Source: Alphaproteobacteria bacterium (lineage in GTDB: Bacteria > Pseudomonadota > Alphaproteobacteria > GCA-2731375). From it: a DNA stretch of 12,776 nt. The stretch is from positions 1 to 12,776 of the forward strand of contig JASLMY010000143.1 of assembly GCA_030746295.1 (NCBI GenBank), given 5' to 3'. This document shows, in pieces, positions 7,596-12,776 of this stretch. The notes beneath the pieces were generated by a model. That model was not told where the DNA came from. It worked only from the letters and a program-made list of their open reading frames with translations, and did no database searches. A program made the translations under genes and the position numbers. The stretch's first letter is position 1. Each line of letters starts with the position of its first letter.

Positions 7596-9253
7596 GTTTG
7601 GCCAACGTCGACGTAGCGATCAATCTGTCGCGGCTCACCAACATCGCCAATCGTGGCGGCGGCGCCATCATACGAACGGCGTTTTCCAGCGTCATCACGG
7701 AAGCGCGCGATTTCGGCTGCGGCGTCTTCGACGAAAAGGGCGAGCTCGTGGCGTGCTCGAGCCTCGGCACACCGGGTCTGCTCGGGTGCCTGGATCATAC
7801 GCTCGACAACATGCTGCGGGCCTGGCCCATGGACGAGCTGCGCGAAGGCGATCTCCTGATCACCAATGATCCTTGGCAGGCTTCCGGCCATCTGAACGAT
7901 ATCAGCATCGCGACGCCGGTATTCCTGTCGAAGAAGCTCGTGGGATTCGCCCTTTCAATCTGTCACCAGCCGGACATCGGCGGCCGAGGCAGCACGATCG
8001 AGGCGAATTCAGTTTTCGAAGAGGGCATTCGCATACCGCCTTGCCGCCTCAGGGAAGGCGGGGAGGACTTCGCGCTGTTCATGCGCATGGTGACCGCGAA
8101 TCTCAGAGTTCCGGACGACTTTGTCGGCGATATGCGCGGCCAGCTGGGTGCCAACCACCTCATGGCGGAGGACGTGCGCTCGCTCGTCTCGGATCTCGGC
8201 GCGGCTGCCCTGTCCGAGATATCCGAGCCGATTCTGCAGCGCTCGGAAGAGTCGTTGCGCCAGCTCCTGCGCTCGCTTCCGCAGGGTCGCTACTCGGCCG
8301 AAACCGTGTGCGATGGAATGCTTCCCGGCATGGATGCCGTGCGCGTCGTCGCGGATGTGACGATCGAGAACGGGGAGATCGACGTCGACTTATCCCGCTC
8401 GTCCGACCAGGTCGCCTGCGGGATAAACGCGATCCTCTTGGGCTTGACGCGGTCATACGTCGTCTATCCGATCCGCTGCCTGGATCCGGAGATCCCGAAC
8501 AATGCGGGCAGTCTGCGGCCGATAAAGGTGAGTTGCCGTGCGGGCGCGATTTTCAATCCCGCCTTTCCGGCACCGGTCGTCGGCCGCCATATGGTGGCGC
8601 ATATCGTGCCCGAGACCGTGTTCGCCGCTCTCGCGCCGGTGGCGCCGGCGCATGCGTTGGCGAACTGCGGTGCCGCACCGGCATGGATGGCGACGCTCAC
8701 GGGCGAGAGGTTGAACGGCCAGCCGTTCAGCACGAACTTCTTCGTCAGCGGCGGCGTCGGCGCGAGTTCGGCATCGGATGGCCGCTCCTGCATGGCTTTC
8801 CCATCGAACGTCGGCAATACGCCCGTGGAGGTACTTGAAGCGGAGGCGCCGGTCCTGTTCATGCGCCGGGAGATCACCGAGGATTCGGGCGGCCCGGGTC
8901 GCTTCCGCGGTGGCTTCGGTCAAACCAATGAGATGCGGCTGCTCACCAGCGAATTGGGCGACCGCGGCTCTCGCAACATGCTCGGATCGATCTTTGGATC
9001 ACGTGTGCAATACGCGCCCGCGGGTATCCAGGGCGGCCACGCGGCGCCCGCCGGTAGGTTCGAGAGGAATGGGAAGACGGCGATCCTGGGCGCACAAATG
9101 CAGCTGGGTCCGGAGGACAGCCTGTTGGTCTGCGCCAGCGGCGGCGGCGGGCAAGGTGATCCGCGTGAGCGGCATCGAGATCTGGTTCGCAAGGATCTTG
9201 CGTCGGGTCTGATTTCGGCCAAGGCGGCCAGCGAGGTGTATGGGATCGAATGA
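7592..9253 (+). CDS. hyuB: Hydantoinase/oxoprolinase subunit B (HyuB family)
   Basis: A complete 553-residue partner of HyuA, the family that includes N-methylhydantoinase B, the C-terminal half of 5-oxoprolinase and acetone carboxylase alpha. Family marks are LITNDPWQASGHLNDI at 89-104, CHQPDIGG at 124-131, EEGIRIPP at 143-150, a GGPGRFRGG segment in the C-terminal third and GGGGQGDP near the end, followed by the usual DL.SGLIS helix. His100, Asp103, His125 and Asp128 are plausible metal ligands. The start is the GTG at 7592, four bases inside the end of hyuA, with GGGAG seven bases upstream. The frame stays open further up, to 7427, but that stretch overlaps hyuA and does not look like the family. 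Subunits A and B together should form the active enzyme; together with the MmgE/PrpD gene they make an operon of unknown pathway. Confidence 0.93.
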   Translation: MSLANVDVAINLSRLTNIANRGGGAIIRTAFSSVITEARDFGCGVFDEKGELVACSSLGTPGLLGCLDHTLDNMLRAWPMDELREGDLLITNDPWQASGHLNDISIATPVFLSKKLVGFALSICHQPDIGGRGSTIEANSVFEEGIRIPPCRLREGGEDFALFMRMVTANLRVPDDFVGDMRGQLGANHLMAEDVRSLVSDLGAAALSEISEPILQRSEESLRQLLRSLPQGRYSAETVCDGMLPGMDAVRVVADVTIENGEIDVDLSRSSDQVACGINAILLGLTRSYVVYPIRCLDPEIPNNAGSLRPIKVSCRAGAIFNPAFPAPVVGRHMVAHIVPETVFAALAPVAPAHALANCGAAPAWMATLTGERLNGQPFSTNFFVSGGVGASSASDGRSCMAFPSNVGNTPVEVLEAEAPVLFMRREITEDSGGPGRFRGGFGQTNEMRLLTSELGDRGSRNMLGSIFGSRVQYAPAGIQGGHAAPAGRFERNGKTAILGAQMQLGPEDSLLVCASGGGGQGDPRERHRDLVRKDLASGLISAKAASEVYGIE

Positions 9254-9269
9254 GGACGGACCGGTTGAG

Positions 9270-9297
9270 CCGTACGGGTTGTATTACCTGCGTACGG
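9270..9297 (+). terminator. Stem-loop after hyuB, possible terminator
   Basis: CCGTACG (9270-9276) pairs perfectly with CGTACGG (9291-9297); inside it GGT and ACC (9277-9279 and 9286-9288) extend the stem past a two-base bulge, with a six-base loop. It begins 16 bases after the hyuB stop. There is no run of T after it, so if it ends transcription it is not a classical intrinsic terminator; it could instead protect the mRNA 3' end. Confidence 0.35.
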
Positions 9298-9356
9298 GGC
9301 ACCTCGCCTTTCCGGCCGTTCCTGTCGGCGCCCCGTCGGCTCCTCTATTTTAGCCG

Positions 9357-9529
9357 GTGACGTTGTCCGAGGTCAGCTGGATCTACGGCCTCACGGTAGT
9401 GCATCCTTCAAAGGCGGCGTCGTCGAGCACAAATCCGTCGGCGGCGGCTTCGATATCACCGAACAAAGCACCTCGGCGGCCGACTCGGACTATATCGCCA
9501 GCGGGATCTTCGCCGCCGAGATGAAGTAG
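9357..9529 (+). pseudogene. Possible frameshifted or decayed small gene
   Basis: The 300-base gap 9254-9553 holds no complete convincing gene. A GTG at 9357 opens a frame reading VTLSEVSWIYGLT and then turns into a low-complexity Ser/Pro/Thr run. In another frame, from about 9392 to the TAG at 9527-9529, the reading is protein-like (ending GGFDITEQSTSAAD...IFAAEMK) but has no start codon upstream in that frame. The simplest reading is one short coding stretch broken by a frameshift near 9390-9400, or the 3' remnant of a lost gene. I do not recognise the protein. It may equally be chance in GC-rich DNA. Confidence 0.25.
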
Positions 9530-9553
9530 GCATCACCAGGGGACCGGGCCATC

Positions 9554-10396
9554 ATGTCGAACGCGAGCAGCGACAGGGACGGCGGCACATTTCGGATCGT
9601 GCTGCTCGGCACCGGCTCGCCGCGGCCGAGCTTGGCGCGCCATCATCCGGCTGCGCTGGTGCAATGGGGGCGCTTGGGCTCGATGCTGGTCGACGCCGGC
9701 GACGGTGTCGTCGGCCAGCTGTTAGCGGCCGGCGCGTCGCTCGGCGAGATCGAGCATGTCGCCCTCACGCACATGCATTGGGACCACATCCTGGGCTACC
9801 CGGCCTTCGTATGGGGCAGTTGGAACCTCGGCCGGCAGGCGCTGAGCGTCATCGGCCCGGCGGGTACGGCGGAGATGCACGAGCGCCTGGTCGAGAGCTA
9901 CTACCGCGAACAGGCGGAGTGGGCGATCGACCTCGGCTTCCCGCGGGCCGGTTTCGACGACATCGAAGTCCGCGACGTGGCGGTCGGCTGGTCGGAGACG
10001 GTCGACGGTTGCCGGGTCGCGGCCGGCCCGGTGCATCACCCGCCGATGGAAGCGCTCGCCTACCGCTTCTCGTTCGGCGGCCGCTCGCTGGTGGTCACCG
10101 GCGATACGGCGATGTGCGACGAGATCGTCGCCTTCTCGGCCGGCGCCGACGTGCTGGTCGCCGATGCCTGCGCCTGCATGCCGGCAGGCGAGATCGTGCC
10201 GGCCCGCCGCCGGGTGCTGGAACGCCTGCACGAATTCCACGCCAGCCCGCAGCAGTGCGTCGAGATCGCGAGGATGGCGGAGGTGCCGAAGGTGGTGCTG
10301 ACGCACCATCTGCCGGAGGTGGAGCCGGTATTCGATGCCTCGAACTACGCCGGCGAGGTCATCGTCGGCAACGACCTCGACGTCATCGAAATCTGA
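9554..10396 (+). CDS. MBL-fold metallo-hydrolase, RNase Z/arylsulfatase-like subgroup
   Basis: A 280-residue metallo-beta-lactamase-fold hydrolase, cytoplasmic (no signal peptide). It opens with the RIVLLGTGSPRP strand typical of the RNase Z-like subgroup. Metal ligands are all visible: His73, His75, Asp77 and His78 in THMHWDH, His161 or His162 in PVHHP, Asp184 in TGDTA and His251 in LTHHLPE. This supports a dinuclear zinc site. The ATG at 9554 has GGGGA ten bases upstream. It lacks the long exosite arm of true RNase Z, and its substrate is unknown; phosphodiester, sulfate ester and lactone hydrolysis all occur in the fold. It stands alone on the plus strand, converging on the flavin monooxygenase gene 13 bases away, so its neighbours do not reveal its role. 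Confidence 0.9.
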   Translation: MSNASSDRDGGTFRIVLLGTGSPRPSLARHHPAALVQWGRLGSMLVDAGDGVVGQLLAAGASLGEIEHVALTHMHWDHILGYPAFVWGSWNLGRQALSVIGPAGTAEMHERLVESYYREQAEWAIDLGFPRAGFDDIEVRDVAVGWSETVDGCRVAAGPVHHPPMEALAYRFSFGGRSLVVTGDTAMCDEIVAFSAGADVLVADACACMPAGEIVPARRRVLERLHEFHASPQQCVEIARMAEVPKVVLTHHLPEVEPVFDASNYAGEVIVGNDLDVIEI

Positions 10397-10397
10397 A

Positions 10398-10421
10398 GCC
10401 GCCGTCGGGTTACGCGGCGGC
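10398..10421. terminator. Shared hairpin between convergent genes
   Basis: GCCGCCG (10398-10404) and CGGCGGC (10415-10421) form a perfect 7-bp GC stem around a ten-base loop. It sits one base after the MBL-fold stop and covers the last codons and stop of the flavin monooxygenase on the other strand. Its place between convergent genes suits a bidirectional terminator, but there is no T-run on either side, and one arm encodes an Ala-rich protein tail, so chance is possible. Confidence 0.35.
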
Positions 10422-11510
10422 GTTGGCGCCGATGGCGGCGTTGACCTTTGGCATCACCTCCTCGGCGAGGAGCTGCATCGAGCGCTTCATGCGAGGCTTG
10501 TCGGTCCAGTCCTGACCGGTTAGCGCCAGCGTGCCGAAATGACCGATCTCCTCGCGGAGCGCCAGAATCTTCTCGGCCACCGTGTCCGGGCTGCCGTAGA
10601 TTGTGTAGTTGTCGCGCAGGTCCTGGTGCGCCAATGCCGCCGGATCGTCGTCGCGGCCGACCACGAACGGCGCCTTCATGTCGGCCCGCTCGAAGATCTT
10701 GTAGAGATACTGGAAGTACCAGTCGGTGCTGTCGCCGGCGGCATGCACGAAGGCCTCGGCGGCGGCATCGGTCTCGTCGACGTGGATGTTGCGGGCCACG
10801 CGCCAGATCTCCGGGTCGGTGGCATGGCCGGCCTTCGCGGCGGCCTCGGCATAGGTCTCCCAGTGCGACTTGACCGACCAGGTGCCGATGAAGTTGGCCG
10901 AGATCGGAATGTAGCCGCGCTCGCCGGCAAAGCGGATCGAGCCGGAATAGGGGCTCATCGCCGAGATCGCGATCGGCGGATGCGGCTGTTGGTAGGGCTT
11001 GCACATGTGGCCCAAGCCGATGTCGTCGTAGACCCAGTCCTTGACCGTAATGTTCCAATGCTCGCCCTTGATGTCATAGGGCGGGTCGTTGGCCCAGATC
11101 TCCAGCATGATGTCGATGGCCTCGATCATCATGGCGTTGCGATCAACCTCCATGGTGCCGAACATCTCGAAGTCGGGCGGCAGGCCGCCCGGGCCGACGC
11201 CCATGATGTAGCGGCCCTTGGCCAGGTGGTCGAACATGGCGATCTGGCCCGCGGTCAAGGCGGGGTGATACTGCGGCAGGCAGATGACGCCGGTGGCGCA
11301 GACGATCTGCTCGGTCTGCGGCAAGAGGTGCGAGAGGAACAAGAGCGGCGAGGTGATCTGCTCGGCCGCCGAGGCATAGTGCTCGCCGACCCAGACTTCC
11401 GAGAACCCCAGCCGATCGGCGTGGACGACCGCCTCGACGTCCTCCATCAGTGTCGTGTGATAGTCCCGCGTGCAGTCATGCACCGGCATCATGAACAGGC
11501 CCAGCTTCAT
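10410..11510 (-). CDS. LLM-class flavin-dependent monooxygenase
   Basis: A 366-residue luciferase-like monooxygenase, a TIM-barrel enzyme that uses reduced FMN supplied by a separate reductase and O2 to oxidise its substrate. Family features: N-terminal MKLGLFMMPV strand, ADRLGFSEVWVGEHY at 31-45, CATGVICLPQYHPA at 71-84, HLAKGRYIMGVGPGG at 95-109 and YGSPDTVAEKI in the C-terminal third, the usual phosphate-binding and product-side loops. It most resembles, by recollection, the limonene 1,2-monooxygenase (LimB)-like branch, but substrate cannot be set. Two ATGs lie six bases apart (11516 and 11510). I chose 11510 because the AGGGG motif is then at a workable distance, whereas it directly abuts the first. 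No flavin reductase is adjacent. It is divergent from the ureidoglycolate-lyase-like gene, with about 210 bases between the starts. Confidence 0.92.
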   Translation of the reverse strand: MKLGLFMMPVHDCTRDYHTTLMEDVEAVVHADRLGFSEVWVGEHYASAAEQITSPLLFLSHLLPQTEQIVCATGVICLPQYHPALTAGQIAMFDHLAKGRYIMGVGPGGLPPDFEMFGTMEVDRNAMMIEAIDIMLEIWANDPPYDIKGEHWNITVKDWVYDDIGLGHMCKPYQQPHPPIAISAMSPYSGSIRFAGERGYIPISANFIGTWSVKSHWETYAEAAAKAGHATDPEIWRVARNIHVDETDAAAEAFVHAAGDSTDWYFQYLYKIFERADMKAPFVVGRDDDPAALAHQDLRDNYTIYGSPDTVAEKILALREEIGHFGTLALTGQDWTDKPRMKRSMQLLAEEVMPKVNAAIGANAAA

Positions 11511-11609
11511 CGCCATCCCCTTTGCGCTTCGCGCTTCGCAATCCACCCTGGCGGCGAACCGTCAGGCCGACGCTCGCCCAGGTCCTATATGACACCCGGG
11601 ACCGGCAGC

Positions 11610-11640
11610 TTCGCAAGCCGTGCCGAGCGCGGACTCTAAT
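11610..11640 (+). promoter_or_regulatory. Weak candidate promoter for the ureidoglycolate-lyase-like gene
   Basis: TTCGCA (11610-11615) and TCTAAT (11635-11640) are 19 bases apart. The -10 box matches five of six consensus bases, the -35 four of six, and the spacing is longer than ideal. The leader would be about 75 bases. The divergent gap 11511-11721 also holds a GCGCTTC tandem pair (11525-11538) and two copies of GCTTCGCAA. I found no good promoter for the minus-strand monooxygenase. Confidence 0.28.
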
Positions 11641-11721
11641 TTCGGGATTGCCTCGCCGACGACTGGCCTGGGATGATGGCGCCGACGGTATCGAGATCGA
11701 TCAAAGAGAGGGGAGGCGGCG

Positions 11722-12282
11722 ATGACGAAGACGCACATGATCCGAATGGAGCCGATGACGGAAGAGAGCTTCGCCCCCTTCGGCGCACTTTGGGACGCGG
11801 CAGAGCGGCCGGCCGACCGGCGGGTCATCAAGGAGACCGGCTACACCTATGCCGGCAGGACCACGGCCAGCATCATCTGGCAGCCCCGAGACGGGCTGAG
11901 CTTCACCGTGCTGGAGCGCCACTTCGGCGTGACGCAAAGCTTCGTGCAGTTGTCCGGCGCACCCGCCGTGGTCTGCGTCGCCGCGCCGACTCGGACGGAG
12001 GCGCCGGCCGACGTGCCCGACCCCGCCGACGTCCGGGCCTTCCTCATCGATCCCGCGAAGGGGTACTCCTTCGCGCGGGGCACCTGGCATTCGCTGAACC
12101 GGCATCCCTTGGCCCCGCCCGGTGCTACCTTCCTGATCTTGAACTCGGACCCCAATCCGACCCAGATGGTGGACTACGAGACCGGCGAGCTGACCGTGTA
12201 CGCCGACTTGGGCGCGGATGCGGTAACCGAGAGCTCGGCGCTCGGGGAGGCACCCGGGGTTACGTTCGAGATCACGATGTAG
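11722..12282 (+). CDS. Ureidoglycolate lyase family protein (AllA-like cupin)
   Basis: A complete 186-residue protein, slightly longer than typical AllA (about 160). AllA splits ureidoglycolate into glyoxylate and urea in purine/allantoin breakdown. The family signature is clear: LERHFGVTQSFVQLSG at 64-79 (AllA has LERH...SQAFIPL), VVCVAAP at 83-89, a RAFLIDPAKGYSFARGTWHS segment at 105-124 that corresponds to the conserved G-V-x-Y...G-V-W-H block, and a C-terminal hydrophobic strand. The usual second His of WHH is Ser124 here. The ATG at 11722 has a strong GGGAGG upstream. No other allantoin-pathway gene is in the window, so the true substrate could be another small polar acid. A link with the hydantoinase genes 2.5 kb upstream is tempting, since both act on ureido compounds, but unproven. 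Confidence 0.85.
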   Translation: MTKTHMIRMEPMTEESFAPFGALWDAAERPADRRVIKETGYTYAGRTTASIIWQPRDGLSFTVLERHFGVTQSFVQLSGAPAVVCVAAPTRTEAPADVPDPADVRAFLIDPAKGYSFARGTWHSLNRHPLAPPGATFLILNSDPNPTQMVDYETGELTVYADLGADAVTESSALGEAPGVTFEITM

Positions 12283-12346
12283 CGCGTTCCTTCGAAACCT
12301 GCGCCGCCTAGCCATGGATCTGCTACACTCGGGCAAGCAAGCTCGA

Positions 12347-12383
12347 CCGACGGGGAATCGTCGCGCGACGGCCCTTCGGTCGG
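12347..12383 (+). other. Inverted-repeat leader before the exported-protein gene
   Basis: The gap 12283-12409 contains CCGA (12347-12350) and TCGG (12380-12383) enclosing a perfect 12-bp palindrome at 12359-12370 (CGTCGCGCGACG). The RNA could fold into a compact structure ending 26 bases before the start codon. It might end the upstream transcript, bind a regulator, or be chance in GC-rich DNA. A TACACT near 12323-12328 resembles a -10 box but has no matching -35. Confidence 0.25.
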
Positions 12384-12409
12384 ATAGAGACACCAATCGG
12401 AGGTGGATC

Positions 12410-12776
12410 ATGTCGAAGTGGTTGCTGTCCGCGTTCACCGCCTGCCTAACCTTGATCGCCAGCGGCGCCCAAGCCGGCACGCCTCAGGTGCTGGCCCTGG
12501 TCGAGACCCTCGATCCCGTGCGCCTGACCTGCATGGGAGAGACCTGCCGGGCGGAGCTCAGTACCTTCTGCCTGCAACAGGAACGCCGCGCCCCGCTGCA
12601 CGGCACGCCTTACCGATTGACGGGCAAGGGCGGGCTCGACCTGCTGGTGACGACGGCCGACGGCGAGGCCCGCCGCCTGGCGGCTGGCAAGTACGTGCGG
12701 TTGACGAGCGTACGCGGCTTCACGGCGGTGACGGCGACGATCCCGCGCCGGCTGCTCCAGAGCCTGGGCGGAGAGT
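12410..12776 (+). CDS. Exported protein of unknown function (C-terminus beyond window)
   Basis: The first 122 codons of a gene that runs off the right edge. The ATG has an excellent GGAGGTG site five bases upstream. Residues 1-22 form a type I signal peptide: Lys3, a hydrophobic core from Trp4 to about Ala17, and a cleavage site after Ala-Gln-Ala22. There is no lipobox, so the product should be periplasmic or secreted. The mature part has three cysteines at 41, 46 and 54 close together, suggesting a disulfide, followed by a predicted beta-rich stretch (YRLTGKGGLDLLVTT and KYVRLTSVRGFTAVTA). I do not recognise the family. The 128-base gap from the previous stop suggests its own promoter. Confidence 0.8.
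   Translation, partial: MSKWLLSAFTACLTLIASGAQAGTPQVLALVETLDPVRLTCMGETCRAELSTFCLQQERRAPLHGTPYRLTGKGGLDLLVTTADGEARRLAAGKYVRLTSVRGFTAVTATIPRRLLQSLGGE

Noticed and set aside
10539..11639. A 366-codon plus-strand frame opposite the flavin monooxygenase.
   Set aside because: The minus-strand product has clear family motifs; the plus-strand translation has none and shows shadow-like composition.
1..12776. CRISPR arrays, insertion sequences, tRNA genes, toxin-antitoxin or defence genes.
   Set aside because: Scanning both strands by eye found no spaced repeats, transposase motifs, tRNA-like cloverleaf arms or known defence domains.

Overview
The window is a gene-dense, GC-rich stretch of bacterial chromosome. 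Base composition, codon use, Shine-Dalgarno sequences of the GGAGG/GGGGA type and the gene families present suggest a metabolically versatile alphaproteobacterium, perhaps Rhodospirillales-like; this is an inference, since no rRNA or other taxonomic marker is present. There are ten protein genes, two of them cut by the window edges, and no tRNA, rRNA, CRISPR array, insertion sequence or phage gene that I can support.

Layout. (1) Bases 1-3921, minus strand: a probable catabolic or acyl-remodelling operon read right to left. It encodes the large and small subunits of a coenzyme B12-dependent acyl-CoA mutase, a FabF-type beta-ketoacyl synthase, and the N-terminal part of an AMP-forming acyl-CoA ligase. 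A good sigma70-like promoter with inverted repeats lies between the small subunit and the ketoacyl synthase, so the last two genes may also be expressed separately. (2) Bases 4128-9253, plus strand, divergent from (1): a tight three-gene operon of an MmgE/PrpD-family protein, a HyuA-type and a HyuB-type hydantoinase/oxoprolinase subunit (3-bp gap, then a 4-bp overlap). (3) Bases 9254-9553: a gene-poor gap with a stem-loop and a probable broken reading frame. (4) Bases 9554-12282: an MBL-fold hydrolase (+), a convergent luciferase-like flavin monooxygenase (-), and a divergent ureidoglycolate-lyase-family protein (+). (5) From 12410: the start of an exported protein of unknown function.

How they may work together. 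In (1), a free carboxylic acid would be activated to its CoA thioester by the ligase and its carbon skeleton rearranged by the B12 mutase; the ketoacyl synthase does not fit a simple degradation route. The ligase plus split-mutase pairing recalls the 2-hydroxyisobutyryl-CoA mutase operon. Compared from memory with methylmalonyl-CoA mutase, this mutase has changed substrate-pocket residues (Leu, Glu and Cys in place of Tyr89, Ala and Arg207) and Asn in place of His244, so calling it methylmalonyl-CoA mutase would probably be wrong. In (2), ATP-dependent hydrolysis or carboxylation by HyuAB is coupled genetically to a PrpD-type lyase/isomerase that has lost one commonly conserved active-site His; the substrate is unknown. 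These two operons are the best candidates for undescribed chemistry in the window.
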